A DNA stretch of 64,000 nucleotides from JAFEDN01 sp963697455 (GCA_963697455.1 CAVOOI010000004.1:1-64000); one strand, 5' to 3'; positions 33,072 through 42,431 are shown, counted from the stretch's first letter. Notes: generated from the letters alone by a model not told the origin. Numbers and translations: made by a program.

Positions 33072-33371
33072 TTATTCTGGAGGAATATCGGTGTCTTTAA
33101 TTTGTTGCCGCGTCAATTCAATGCGAATATTAGCGCTGGTGGTAATTAAATTCTCTCTTTCGCCGTGTTCGGTGCGCATGGGAGCTTTCTCTATATCAAA
33201 ACCCGCAGCAATTTCGCGTAATGCAATCACGGTAGGTTTATCATTGTTGGCAGGCACTAAAGGATCAGCCGCACCCATCTCTAATAAATGCGCACGTTTT
33301 GCAGCTTTGATGACCAAAGCAAAACGATTTTCTACATGCGGTAAACAATCTTCAACAGTCACACGTGCCAT
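33072..33371 (-). CDS. rpoZ: RNA polymerase omega subunit
   Basis: 99 residues. The N-terminus MARVTVEDCLPHVENRFALV matches omega almost perfectly, followed by IKAAKRAHLL and NDKPTVIALREIAAG. Omega helps assemble RNA polymerase and takes part in ppGpp binding, which suits its place between gmk and spoT. The C-terminal 30 residues are poorly conserved, as usual. Confidence 0.96.
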   Translation of the reverse strand: MARVTVEDCLPHVENRFALVIKAAKRAHLLEMGAADPLVPANNDKPTVIALREIAAGFDIEKAPMRTEHGERENLITTSANIRIELTRQQIKDTDIPPE

Positions 33372-33417
33372 AATTCTCTCCAGTTTATAAATTTACCCTT
33401 GGCAAACTCATATTATA

Positions 33418-34038
33418 TTATTTTTCTAGCAGTTTGGCCAGCAGATTCGCATGACGCTGGGCTTGCTTTCGGCAGCGTAAGCGTTCAGCCAAGATAATAT
33501 GCTGCAAATCTGCCAATGCTTGCTCGAATTTATCATTGATCACCAAGTAATCAAACTCTTGGTAATGGCTGATTTCTTGTTTAGCTCCGGCCATGCGTTC
33601 CGCAATCACAGCGGCGGGATCCTGGCGGCGATTTTGCAGACGCTGCCATAAAGAATCCAAGGATGGCGGCACAATAAAAATTAAAGTAGCGCTGGGAAAT
33701 AAGCGGCGAACTTGTTGCGCACCTTGCCAATCAATTTCGAGCAGGACATCAATACCTGCCGTCATTTTTTTGATTACCCAATCCCGGGAAGTACCATAGC
33801 TATGCTGATAAATAGTCGCATGCTCTAAAAGTGCTTGCTCAGAGAGCATTTGCGAAAATTCTTGCTGGGTTACAAAATAATAGTCCTTGCCATGGACGTC
33901 GCCCGGGCGCGGAGGACGGGTAGTATAAGAAATTGATATCTGTAAGTCATTGATATTATTTATTAATGCCCGCACTAGGCTAGTCTTGCCAGTGCCCGAA
34001 GGGGCGGTTATTACAAAAAAATGGCCGATCTCATTCAA
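33418..34038 (-). CDS. gmk: Guanylate kinase
   Basis: 206 residues from a TTG at 34038 (MNEIGHFFVITAPSGTGKTS); an in-frame TTG further upstream at 34068 would overlap yicC more deeply. The P-loop APSGTGKT, the GMP-binding block ISYTTRPPRPGDVHGKDYYF and EIDWQGAQQVRRLFP are all present. It converts GMP to GDP with ATP and stands next to rpoZ and spoT, linking GTP supply with ppGpp. It overlaps the end of yicC by eight bases. Confidence 0.95.
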   Translation of the reverse strand: MNEIGHFFVITAPSGTGKTSLVRALINNINDLQISISYTTRPPRPGDVHGKDYYFVTQQEFSQMLSEQALLEHATIYQHSYGTSRDWVIKKMTAGIDVLLEIDWQGAQQVRRLFPSATLIFIVPPSLDSLWQRLQNRRQDPAAVIAERMAGAKQEISHYQEFDYLVINDKFEQALADLQHIILAERLRCRKQAQRHANLLAKLLEK

Positions 34039-34894
34039 TGTTTTGCACCTGCTCGCGAATTTGTTCAATCAGGACTCGCATTTCTATACTGGATTGAGTC
34101 AAGGCCACTCCCAATGCTTTACTACTCAGAGTAGTCGCTTCACGATGTAATTCCTGGCTCAGAAAATCCAAACGGCGGCCTATGGCGCCAGGCTGAGTTA
34201 ATACTTCATGCATTGCTTGGCAATGACTATTCAACCGCTGAATCTCTTCAGCCACGTCCGTTTTTTGGATAACCAAGGCCATTTCCTGCTCTAAGCGCTG
34301 GACGTTTAATTCGGTGCTCCATTCCGCTATTCGCGACTCAATGCGCCCGCGTTCCAGCGCTAATAGCTGAGGAAGATCCCGCAAAACCTGGTTAATGAGC
34401 GCTAGAATAGCATCTAAACGCTGTTGAATGAATACTTTGATTTGGCCACCCTCGCGCTGACGCATCTGGATAAGACTTGCTATTGACTGCTCTAATAATT
34501 CAATAGCCGCAGCGCCTATTGGCGACTGGGAAATAGTTTGAGTTTCCAGCACTCCAGGCCAAGCTAAAATCGCTAACATATCTGTTTCCGCTTCCGGAAA
34601 ATATTTACGAACGATATTCCCTGCCCCAGCTATCTGTTTAAGCACCCCCTCGTTAATATTAAAGTGAGCTTGATCATGAGCTGCAGGAGTATATCGCAGG
34701 GAAGCTTCAATCTTACCCCGGTTTATTTTTTCGCTCAGTTGGGCACGAACCGCGGGTTCAAATTCCCGTAATAATTCAGGTAGACGAATAGTGAGGTCCA
34801 AAAACCGATGATTGACCGTGCGCAATTCCCAAATCAACACCCCCCAATCTTTTTGACTAGACTGACGAGAAAAAGCTGTCATACTGGCTACCAT
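34031..34894 (-). CDS. yicC: YicC/YloC family endoribonuclease
   Basis: 287 residues of the YicC family: MVASMTAFSRQSSQKDWGVL, WELRTVNHRFLDLTIRLPEL, and the end GRRLDFLSQELHREATTLSS. Members are hexameric endoribonucleases that act in RNA turnover, including small-RNA decay in E. coli. It is the first gene of the gmk-rpoZ-spoT unit and is divergent from rph, with an 80-base gap that should hold both promoters. YicC next to rph or gmk is a conserved neighbourhood. Confidence 0.93.
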   Translation of the reverse strand: MVASMTAFSRQSSQKDWGVLIWELRTVNHRFLDLTIRLPELLREFEPAVRAQLSEKINRGKIEASLRYTPAAHDQAHFNINEGVLKQIAGAGNIVRKYFPEAETDMLAILAWPGVLETQTISQSPIGAAAIELLEQSIASLIQMRQREGGQIKVFIQQRLDAILALINQVLRDLPQLLALERGRIESRIAEWSTELNVQRLEQEMALVIQKTDVAEEIQRLNSHCQAMHEVLTQPGAIGRRLDFLSQELHREATTLSSKALGVALTQSSIEMRVLIEQIREQVQNIE

Positions 34895-34974
34895 ATAAAT
34901 GCAATCATATCATAAACTTGATTGTATAAAAAGTTGAGGCTTCGTAACTCCATCGCATAAAGGATAAATTAACC

Positions 34975-35709
34975 ATGACAAATATTCGCCCCAGCGGGCG
35001 CGCCGCTGATGAACTGAGGCCGATTTCCTTCACCCGCCATTTCACCCCCTACGCCGAAGGTTCGGTGCTAACTTGTTTTGGCCAAACCAAGGTGTTGTGC
35101 AATGCTAGTATTTCCGATAATTTACCACGATTTTTACGCGACAGCGGCCAAGGCTGGATTACCGCTGAATATGGGATGTTGCCACGCGCAACTCATGATC
35201 GGATTGAAAGAGAGGCGGTACGCGGCAAACAACAAGGGCGCACTATAGAAATTCAGCGTCTAATCGGCCGGTCTTTACGTGCCGCAGTAGACCTTAAAGC
35301 ATTGGGGCCCTTTGCCATCACTATTGATTGCGACGTTCTTCAAGCAGACGGTGGCACGCGCACCGCGGCTATTAGCGGTGCTTGCGTAGCCTTAGCGGAT
35401 GCACTGGAATCCCTAAAAACCGCCGGCAAATTGACTGTTAATCCGCTGAAATATTTGGTTGCTGCAACTTCTGTCGGTATTTATCAGCAAACACCCATCC
35501 TAGATTTAGAATATGCCGAAGATTCAAAAGCGCATACTGATATGAATGTAGTGATGACGAGTAACGGTACATTTATCGAACTTCAAGGCACTGCTGAAGG
35601 AGAAGCCTTTACTGAGGAAGAGCTGCATACATTACTGGGTTTGGCAAAAAAAGGGATTAATCAAATTATGAGCGCCCAAAGATCTGTATTGGGTTTAATT
35701 CCGGCCTAA
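34975..35709 (+). CDS. rph: Ribonuclease PH
   Basis: 244 residues: PSGRAADELRPISFTRHFTP, EGSVLTCFGQTKVLCNASIS, GWITAEYGMLPRATHDR, GRTIEIQRLIGRSLRAAVDL (phosphate and RNA contacts), and DCDVLQADGGTRTAAISGA. It trims the 3' ends of tRNA precursors with phosphate. Full length with no frameshift, unlike the truncated rph of E. coli K-12. A terminator follows. Confidence 0.97.
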   Translation: MTNIRPSGRAADELRPISFTRHFTPYAEGSVLTCFGQTKVLCNASISDNLPRFLRDSGQGWITAEYGMLPRATHDRIEREAVRGKQQGRTIEIQRLIGRSLRAAVDLKALGPFAITIDCDVLQADGGTRTAAISGACVALADALESLKTAGKLTVNPLKYLVAATSVGIYQQTPILDLEYAEDSKAHTDMNVVMTSNGTFIELQGTAEGEAFTEEELHTLLGLAKKGINQIMSAQRSVLGLIPA

Positions 35710-35711
35710 AT

Positions 35712-35743
35712 AAAATACCCCAGGCAAGCCTAGGGTATTTTTC
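35712..35743 (+). terminator. Rho-independent terminator after rph
   Basis: AAAATACCCCAGGC, AA, GCCTAGGGTATTTTT with a T-rich tail. It is nearly symmetric and could also serve the convergent gene ending at 35759. Confidence 0.85.
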
Positions 35744-35758
35744 TTTATTAGATTTTGC

Positions 35759-36316
35759 TCAATGATGCCAACCCCCTCCTCCATGTGGGCCACCACCGCC
35801 ACCGCCATGCATTCCTCCCATGCCCTGGGGTGCTCCACCCATGTTACCTCCCGTACCGTGGGGTGCTCCACCCATACTGCCTCCCATTCCGTGAGACGCT
35901 CCCATACCACCCTGAGGCGGGCCTCCCGGATTTCCATGAGATGGAGGCGGTGCACCCATTCCGCCACCTTGCGGATGTGAATAGTAGCCGCCGTGGGGAT
36001 AGTAGTATCCCTGGTTGCTGTAGTAATAATTATTATTATTATAATTGTAGTAATTTCTGTGATAGTAATAAGGATAGCCATAATAACCGTAATACCCATA
36101 ACCGTATCCATAGCCATAAGGGTAGTAAGAGTTATAATATGTGTGTATGCGCCAACACTGAGCGTAACGTCCGTAATACGATACTACGGTGCGGCATTTA
36201 AAGCACTGATAATAAGGACTCCGTACACAGTACTTATAATACCCACCAACATATGCCAGTGCGGGCATACTAAAAGCGGCGGTTATCCCTAAAGCTATTA
36301 ATAATTTCATTTTCAT
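35759..36316 (-). CDS. Secreted Tyr/Gly-rich low-complexity protein
   Basis: 185 residues. Signal peptide MKMKLLIALGITAAFSMPAL (cleavage after ALA). The first mature part has four Cys (CVRSPYYQCFKC and QCW). Then come Tyr/Gly/Asn-rich repeats (YGYGYGYGYYGYYGYPYYYH) and a Gly/Met/Pro/His-rich tail of GGxMGGAPxGM-type repeats ending GGGGWHH. No enzyme domain. Such proteins may be surface-exposed, metal-binding (many His) or structural. The repeat-rich DNA gives long shadow frames on the other strand, but the signal peptide and clean start support this strand. Confidence 0.75.
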   Translation of the reverse strand: MKMKLLIALGITAAFSMPALAYVGGYYKYCVRSPYYQCFKCRTVVSYYGRYAQCWRIHTYYNSYYPYGYGYGYGYYGYYGYPYYYHRNYYNYNNNNYYYSNQGYYYPHGGYYSHPQGGGMGAPPPSHGNPGGPPQGGMGASHGMGGSMGGAPHGTGGNMGGAPQGMGGMHGGGGGGPHGGGGWHH

Positions 36317-36517
36317 AATTTACCCCCTTGCCGTCAAGGAATATTTACCTCTATACGTATAATTCTAGTACATTTAGTACATTTTATTTAATTATGGAAA
36401 TTTCTCAGATAAACTAGGGGTTTTGTCTTACAAAATTGCTATAAATACATCCACTTAGATGGAAAATGCGAATTTGTTCGCGCGGAGCGAAATCTAACAG
36501 AGAAAATACCTCGGGCG

Positions 36518-37514
36518 TCAGCCCGGGATATTTACGGCGACTTTACCTTTAGCCTTACCAGATTCTAACAGCGCGTGAGCTTCTGCTAATGTGGCTAGGT
36601 TAAATTGGCGGGGGTCGATAAGCGGCTTTAACTTTTTTTGATCCGCTATTTCGGCTAAATTTGCTAAAATTTGACCATGTTGCTCGCGGCGTTCATTGGT
36701 TAACAGAGGTAACAGCATAAAAACTACGTGGAGACTAAGCCCTTTATTATGCATAGGCGTTAAATCATGGGTAGATCGGGCTGCAGTAGTAACCACTATG
36801 CCATTGCGGGCGGCGGCAACGAATGAACGATCTAAATTGGGCCCGCCTACGGTATCAAATACTAAGTCAAAACCACGGCCATTGGTTAGTCTCTGGATAT
36901 ATTGTTCCGGAGTCTCGGTTTTGGCATTAATCACTTCATCAGCGCCTAATGAGCGCGCCAGTGCAAAATCAGCGTCATCTAATACAGTGGCCGTCACCTG
37001 CGCACCTTTCCATTTAGCGAGCTGCACTGCAATATGGCCTACACCTCCTACACCGCCATGAATTAACACTTGTTGGTTTTTTGATAACTGTGCTTTGGTG
37101 AATAGCGCTTCCCAGGCGGTAATGCTGACTAATGGTAAAACAGCCGCTTCTAACATGGAGAGGGATTGCGGTTTTTTGGCGAGCAAACGCGCATCGGCAA
37201 GCATCCACTCGGCTAAAGCGCCTCCAGAATTTTTCAACCCGCCTGCACAGCCATACACTTCATCACCAGCCTGAAAATTGCTGACATCTGCAGCAACCGC
37301 TTCGATTACACCAGCTACATCGCCGTGTAAAATTGCTGGAAAATCCGGCGATATAGCAGGCGCCGCTCGCTTCTAATTTTACAATCAATTTGATTGACGC
37401 TGGTGTGAGTTAAACTTTTATTAACACATGACCTGGTTTAAGAACCGGCTTGGGGATAGTTGTTAACTTAAAAACTTCAGGGCCGCCAAATTGATCAATG
37501 ACTTGTGCTTTCAT
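36518..37514 (-). pseudogene. Zinc-type alcohol dehydrogenase/quinone oxidoreductase, frameshifted
   Basis: The original start is the ATG at 37514: MKAQVIDQFGGPEVFKLTTI, then PKPVLKPGHVLIKV and a stop. The frame shifts to THTSVNQIDCKIRS and again to APAISPDFPAILHGDVAGVI, EAVAADVSNFQAGDEVYGCA; from there it is open to 36518. The cofactor domain is well kept (LIHGGVGGVGHIAVQLAKW, FDLVFDTVGG). It belongs to the medium-chain reductase family (quinone oxidoreductase type, NADPH). Two shifts within 150 bases of the N-terminus should abolish the full product; a shortened form from an internal start is unlikely to fold. Confidence 0.88.
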
Positions 37515-37597
37515 AAATTTTAATCTCCTGCTTAGTACCTCGTCATAATATATAAGCCCGTGACCTTGCGCAATAAATTATGATACCTTATAAAAAT

Positions 37598-38362
37598 ATG
37601 AAAATTATTACTCTTAATGCTAATGGCATCCGTTCAGCGGCGAAGAAAGGATTTTTCACCTGGTTAAATCTGCAAGACGCCGATATAGTTTGCGTTCAAG
37701 AAACCAAAACTCAAGAAAAAGTACTGGGCGACGAAATATTTCGTCCGAGCGGTTATCATTGTTATTACTTTGATGCGATTAAACCGGGCTACAGCGGCGT
37801 AGGTATTTTTTGCCGTCAAAAACCTGATAAAATCACCAGCGGTTTAGGTTGGCCAATCGCGGATCAAGAAGGTCGCTATATCCAAGCAGATTTTCCTGAA
37901 TTCAGTATCGCTTCTTTGTATATGCCTTCAGGCACCAGCGGCGAAGTCCGGCAAAAAATTAAATTTGATTTTATGGAACATTTTCTGCCAATTCTACAAC
38001 ACATTATTCAATCAAAAAAACCATTTATTATTTGCGGGGATTGGAATATCGCGCACAAGCAAATTGATTTAAAAAATTGGCGCGGCAATCAAAAAAATTC
38101 TGGCTTTTTACCGGAAGAACGAGCCTGGATAGATAATTTACTAGAGAAAGTAGGATTCGTAGATGCGTTTCGGATCATTAACCAGGAGGCTGATCAATAT
38201 ACCTGGTGGTCGCATCGCGGCCAAGCTTGGGCAAAAAATGTCGGTTGGCGCATCGATTATCAAATGGTCACGCCACACTTTAAAGATAGAATAAAATCAG
38301 CCTCTATCTACAAAGACCAGCGCTTCTCAGATCACGCCCCATTAATAATAGATTACGCTTAA
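37598..38362 (+). CDS. xth: Exodeoxyribonuclease III
   Basis: 254 residues from the ATG at 37598 (MKIITLNANGIRSAAKKGFF); an ATG six codons upstream is possible. Motifs of the AP endonuclease/Exo III family: CVQETKTQE with the metal Glu, YSGVGIFCR, FIICGDWNIAHKQIDLKNW with the Asp/Asn pair, GWRIDYQMVTP and the final SDHAPLIIDY with the catalytic Asp-His. It cuts abasic sites and degrades 3' ends in base-excision repair. It may matter more here because mutM, a partner in the same pathway, is frameshifted. Confidence 0.95.
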   Translation: MKIITLNANGIRSAAKKGFFTWLNLQDADIVCVQETKTQEKVLGDEIFRPSGYHCYYFDAIKPGYSGVGIFCRQKPDKITSGLGWPIADQEGRYIQADFPEFSIASLYMPSGTSGEVRQKIKFDFMEHFLPILQHIIQSKKPFIICGDWNIAHKQIDLKNWRGNQKNSGFLPEERAWIDNLLEKVGFVDAFRIINQEADQYTWWSHRGQAWAKNVGWRIDYQMVTPHFKDRIKSASIYKDQRFSDHAPLIIDYA

Positions 38363-39822
38363 AAGGGCAATACTAAATTACTATCCAGCATTAACAGCTG
38401 TTTCCGGAATAATGCTTTGATTTTTTCTAAATTAGCCTGATTATCTGCTTCAAAACGCATAGTCAGATAAGACGAGGTATTAGACGGGCGAACCAAGCCC
38501 CAGCCAAATGAGAAATCAACTCGTAACCCATCTATAGTCACTTTTTGAGCTTCAGGGCCAAAATCTGCTTCATTTAATAAACGGGCCATAAAACCGGCTT
38601 TTTTGTTTTCATCCATAGCTAATTTTAGTTCCGGTGTATTGATACTGTTGGGTAAAGCAGCAAATACCGCCGCAGCAGATTGATGGCCTTGCGCTAAAAT
38701 TTGCAATAAACGTACGCCAACATATAAACCGTCATCAAAACCAAACCAGTCATCCTTAAAGAATATATGTCCGCTCATTTCACCGCCCAATATCGCGCCT
38801 ATTTCTAACATCTTATTTTTTATAATTGAATGCCCGGTGCGCCACATCAATGGCTTACCACCGGATTGTTCGATGACCATGGGTAAAAAGCGCGAACATT
38901 TAACGTCAAAAATAATGGTAGAGCCGGGATTAGTAGCCAGTACATTTTGTGCAAACAACATGAGCTGACGATCAGGCCAAATAATTTCGCCTTCGTTAGT
39001 TACAATGCCTAATCGATCGCCATCACCATCAAACGCCAACCCTAAATCTGCTTTTTCCAGGAGTACTTTTTCAATCAACGCCGATAAATTTTCTGGCACT
39101 AAAGGATCCGGATGATGATTCGGGAAACGACCGTCTAAATCGCAAAATAACTCAATTACTTCGCAACCCAGGGCGCGATACAATGCCGGCGCTACTAAAC
39201 CAGGGACGCCATTGCCGCAATCGACCACAATTTTCAACGGCCGCTGCAAACGAACACGTTCCTGGATGTAACGAATATAATCTTCAATCACGCACGCCAT
39301 AGTACTTTGCTGACCGGCGCCGCTGACAAAGCGATGCTCGACGATGCGCTGATAAAGTGCGGCAATATCGGCGGTGGTTAAAGTTTTGCCCTGAAGGACA
39401 ATTTTAAAACCGTTATGATCGCCAGGATTATGGCTGGCGGTGATCATTATTCCTGCAGAGATACCAAAACGGTAAGTCGCATAATAAACTAATGGTGTAG
39501 GTACTATGCCAATATCCACGATGCTAAGCCCGCTGGCCAGTAAACCCGCGCACAAGGCCGGATGGAGTAAGGGGCCAGATAACCGGCCATCCCGCCCGAC
39601 GATGATCGTTTGTTCACCGCGCTCCGCGGCCTCCGCCCCCACGCCCAGACCAATGGCATACGCCAAATCCGGGGTTAAATTGTCGGGATCAACCACTCCA
39701 CGAATATCATAGGCACGAAAAATATCAGCAGGGATTGTTTGCGGAATTTGATAACTGACTGGCTTAAGTTTTTCCTGAGCTGCCAAATCCGCCTTCTCCC
39801 CGATCACTTTGTTTAAATTCAT
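38359..39822 (-). CDS. algC: Phosphomannomutase/phosphoglucomutase
   Basis: 487 residues: FRAYDIRGVV, IIVGRDGRLSG, GIMITASHNPGDHNG (active-site Ser in TASHNP), LAFDGDGDRLGIV (Mg2+ loop DGDGD) and ILGGEMSGHIFF (sugar-binding GEMSGH). It interconverts hexose 1- and 6-phosphates for lipopolysaccharide and other glycans. It overlaps the end of dut by 59 bases in another frame, as dut-algC often neighbour each other in gamma-proteobacteria; a later start is possible (DIFRAYD is the first conserved block), which would remove the overlap. It ends within four bases of xth on the other strand. Confidence 0.95.
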   Translation of the reverse strand: MNLNKVIGEKADLAAQEKLKPVSYQIPQTIPADIFRAYDIRGVVDPDNLTPDLAYAIGLGVGAEAAERGEQTIIVGRDGRLSGPLLHPALCAGLLASGLSIVDIGIVPTPLVYYATYRFGISAGIMITASHNPGDHNGFKIVLQGKTLTTADIAALYQRIVEHRFVSGAGQQSTMACVIEDYIRYIQERVRLQRPLKIVVDCGNGVPGLVAPALYRALGCEVIELFCDLDGRFPNHHPDPLVPENLSALIEKVLLEKADLGLAFDGDGDRLGIVTNEGEIIWPDRQLMLFAQNVLATNPGSTIIFDVKCSRFLPMVIEQSGGKPLMWRTGHSIIKNKMLEIGAILGGEMSGHIFFKDDWFGFDDGLYVGVRLLQILAQGHQSAAAVFAALPNSINTPELKLAMDENKKAGFMARLLNEADFGPEAQKVTIDGLRVDFSFGWGLVRPSNTSSYLTMRFEADNQANLEKIKALFRKQLLMLDSNLVLPF

Positions 39823-40225
39823 CTACCACCTCAAAATGCGCTCTTAAAATAGGAACAATGACTAATTGAGCGATCCGTTCTCCAGGTTCAACGGTATATA
39901 TTTTAGATCCGCGATTCCAAACTGAAATCATCAACGGACCTTGATAATCCGCGTCGATCAACCCAATCAAATTACCCAATACAATTCCATGCTGATGACC
40001 TAAACCCGATCGAGGTAAAATAACCGCTGCTGAGTGCGGATCGGCTATATGGATCGCTAAACCAGTAGAAATCAGTTCGGTATGACCGGGACGGAGATCT
40101 AAAGGCTGGTCGAGACAGGCGCGCAGATCTAAACCTGCCGAGCCTGCAGTTGCGTATTGAGGCAAAGGAATTGTCTTTCCAAGTCGCGCATCTAAAATTT
40201 TTAACTCAATTTTATGTATACTCAT
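39764..40225 (-). CDS. dut: dUTP diphosphatase
   Basis: 153 residues with all five motifs: AGLDLRACLDQPL (I), PRSGLGHQHGIVLGN (II), GLIDADYQGPLMISVWN (III), PGERIAQLVIVPI (IV) and RGEGGFGSSGK (V, the C-terminal arm over the active site). It hydrolyses dUTP to dUMP, keeping uracil out of DNA and feeding thymidylate synthesis. Full length; the end overlaps algC. Confidence 0.97.
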   Translation of the reverse strand: MSIHKIELKILDARLGKTIPLPQYATAGSAGLDLRACLDQPLDLRPGHTELISTGLAIHIADPHSAAVILPRSGLGHQHGIVLGNLIGLIDADYQGPLMISVWNRGSKIYTVEPGERIAQLVIVPILRAHFEVVDEFKQSDRGEGGFGSSGKT

Positions 40226-40328
40226 TGTAACCTCCTGGTAAAGATATCATAAAAACCACATTACGGAAATCGGCACAAGCAAAATTACAGTATTCACTAG
40301 GCTTAATTCCTCAATTAGAATTGATATT

Positions 40329-41003
40329 ATGTCAATTCATCAATGGCCGGCCAGCGAACGCCCACGGGAACGGCTTATTCAACAAGGCGCTAAAGTCCTC
40401 TCAGACGCCGAGCTGTTGGCCATTTTAATCCGTCATGGCGGAAAAGGCCAAAGCGCTGTCGATGTGGCGCGCGAACTACTGCAGCAATTTAATGGGCTGC
40501 GCGGCATTTTAACCGCTAGCTGTTCGGCTTTTTGCGCTGAACCCAGCTTGGGGTTAGCAAAATACTGCCAACTGCAAGCCGCCAGCGAGCTGGGGCGGCG
40601 TTGTCTGCGTGAAACCATGCACCAGCGCACAGCTATTCGCCACAGCAAAGATGCCGAAGAGTATATTATCGCTAGTCTGCGGGATTACCAACAAGAAGTT
40701 TTTACAGCTTTATTTTTAGACAACAAGTATCGAGTCATCCAATTTGATTACTTGTTTTACGGCACCATCAATAACGCTAGCGTTTACCCGCGGGAAGTCG
40801 TCAAACGCGCGTTATTCCATAATGCAGCAGCCCTGATAGTCGCCCATAACCATCCCTCCGGGATAACTGAGCCGAGTGAAAGCGACAAAGAGATCACTCA
40901 ACGGCTTAAAAATTCCCTGGCGTTAGTCGATGTTAAGCTTCTCGATCACCTTATCGTTGGTGATATTCAAGCTTTTTCCTTCGCGGAACATGGCCTTCTA
41001 TAA
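40329..41003 (+). CDS. radC: RadC family JAB-domain protein
   Basis: 224 residues. An N-terminal helix-hairpin-helix part (MSIHQWPASERPRERLIQQG, LSDAELLAILIRHGGKG) and a C-terminal MPN/JAMM domain with the metal motif HNHPSGITEPSESD. Despite the name the protein is not proven to act in DNA repair; its biochemical role is open. Divergent from dut with a 100-base gap. Confidence 0.93.
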   Translation: MSIHQWPASERPRERLIQQGAKVLSDAELLAILIRHGGKGQSAVDVARELLQQFNGLRGILTASCSAFCAEPSLGLAKYCQLQAASELGRRCLRETMHQRTAIRHSKDAEEYIIASLRDYQQEVFTALFLDNKYRVIQFDYLFYGTINNASVYPREVVKRALFHNAAALIVAHNHPSGITEPSESDKEITQRLKNSLALVDVKLLDHLIVGDIQAFSFAEHGLL

Positions 41004-41128
41004 GCCGCGCTGTAGCTCTTGCAATATTTTAGGAATTATTTGCCTTGTGCATAAAATTTTGGTATAAAGATCAACTCGCAGCAATTCACAGGGTTTAAAC
41101 CTAATTTTAAGTTTTCGGAGCGATCGAA

Positions 41129-41362
41129 ATGAGTAAGGTATGCAAATTGATGAAGAAACGTCCGCAAGTCGGTTTTAACGTTTCTCATGCCAATAACAAA
41201 ACTAAACGCCGCTTTTTGCCTAATTTACAAAAACGCCGTTTATGGGTGCCCAGCCTAAAGCGCCATGTTACTTTAACAATCTCTATGCGCGGGCTAAAGC
41301 TGATTGATAAAATCGGCATTGAAGCGGCTCTCGCAAGAATCCAAAAAAATATAGAAGCATAG
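41129..41362 (+). CDS. rpmB: 50S ribosomal protein L28
   Basis: 77 residues: MSKVCKLMKKRPQVGFNVSH, ANNKTKRRFLPNLQKRRLWV, ending IGIEAALARIQKNIEA. Standard gamma-proteobacterial L28 of normal length. CGGAG lies nine bases before the ATG. Forms an operon with rpmG 12 bases downstream. Confidence 0.97.
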   Translation: MSKVCKLMKKRPQVGFNVSHANNKTKRRFLPNLQKRRLWVPSLKRHVTLTISMRGLKLIDKIGIEAALARIQKNIEA

Positions 41363-41374
41363 GGGTAAGCGCGC

Positions 41375-41587
41375 ATGGCAAGCAACGTTCGTGAAAAAAT
41401 ACTGCTCGAATCAACTGGCACCGATAAAAAAGGCAAGCCTACCCGGTATAATTACACTAAGTATAAAAACAAACGTAATACCACCGAGAAGCTTGAACTC
41501 AAGAAATACGATCCACGAGCCTGGAACGCCGCCACCGGAAAATACGGCAAACATGTCGTTTTCAAGGAAAAGAAACTGCCTAAATAA
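41375..41587 (+). CDS. rpmG: 50S ribosomal protein L33, unusually long
   Basis: 70 residues, against 51-56 in most bacteria. Core text is clear (NVREKILLESTG, KNKRNTTEKLELKKYDPRA, KHVVFKEKKL). The extra length lies in two places: a Lys/Gly/Pro insertion after residue 15 (TDKKGKPTRYNY) and about ten residues after KYDPR (AWNAATGKYG). Position right after rpmB confirms the identity. Unlike the zinc form it has no CxxC motif. Confidence 0.93.
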   Translation: MASNVREKILLESTGTDKKGKPTRYNYTKYKNKRNTTEKLELKKYDPRAWNAATGKYGKHVVFKEKKLPK

Positions 41588-41613
41588 TAGGGCATCCACC
41601 AGGTGAGTTCACC

Positions 41614-42431
41614 ATGCCTGAGTTACCTGAAGTAGAAACTGTTCTTCGTGGAATCTCTCCTACCCTCACCCGGCAAAAAATTCTGCGCGTGACCATTCGT
41701 AATCATCAGTTGCGCTGGCCTATTCCAGCATTTTTACCTGAAAAATTAATTCATAGCACTATTCTTGATATTCAGCGCCGGGGCAAATATTTATTATTCT
41801 CTACTCCCCGAGGCACTCTAATCTTGCATCTAGGGATGAGCGGCAGAGTCCATTTATTGAAGCCTGCAACTCCAGCTAACCGGCACGATCATGTCGATAT
41901 CAGCTTTGCTAACCAATGGACGCTTCGTTACACCGACCCACGCCGGTTTGGCTGTTTACTGTGGACTGAAGATCCGCCGCAACAGCACCCATTACTGGCG
42001 CATCTTGGGCCTGAGCCTTTGACCAATCAATTTACCGGCAGCTATTTATTCACTCAAGCACACGGGCGCAAAATACCTGTTAAATCGTTGATAATGGATA
42101 GCCGCGTAGTCGTGGGCATCGGTAATATTTATGCTAACGAAGCCCTTTTCCTCGCAAACATTTCTCCACTCACCCAGCGCAAGAGATTAGCAAAATCCGT
42201 TATCAGGGTTTGGTGAAAGCGTGTAAACAAATCCTAAAGCAAGCCATTAAAGCAGGCGGGACAACTTTAAACGATTTCCAAAATGCCCAAGGCAAACCAG
42301 GCTATTTCAGCCAGAAACTAGCGGTTTATGGACGGGAAAACCAGCCTTGTCAGCAATGTAATACCATTTTAGAGAAAACAACTATTAATCAAAGAGCCAC
42401 CGTTTATTGCCCTGACTGCCAACCAAAGTAA
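41614..42431 (+). pseudogene. mutM: Formamidopyrimidine-DNA glycosylase, frameshifted
   Basis: Begins MPELPEVETVLRGISPTLTR with the catalytic Pro-Glu N-terminus, then GKYLLFSTPRGTLILHLGMS, YTDPRRFGCLLW and VGIGNIYANEALFLANISPL. After LTQ the frame shifts by one base near 42170-42176 and runs to a stop at 42216 out of frame. In the right frame it continues AQEISKIRYQGLVKACKQIL, GGTTLNDFQNAQGKPGYFSQ and the zinc finger CQQC...CPDC to 42431. MutM removes 8-oxoguanine; the N-terminal piece lacks the zinc finger needed for DNA binding, so activity is probably lost unless the shift is a sequencing error. Confidence 0.9.

Noticed and set aside
35755..36292. Several overlapping frames opposite the Tyr/Gly-rich protein
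   Set aside because: Repeat-rich codons leave all complementary frames open. The minus-strand frame has a signal peptide and clean start; the others do not.
30776..37549. Short matches to the upp hairpin arm at 30776-30788 (ATACCTTACCTCG) and 37537-37549 (ACCTCGTCATAAT)
   Set aside because: Thirteen bases each, the first being the coding end of spoT, neither with a second arm. Probably chance, though the second could be a decayed copy.
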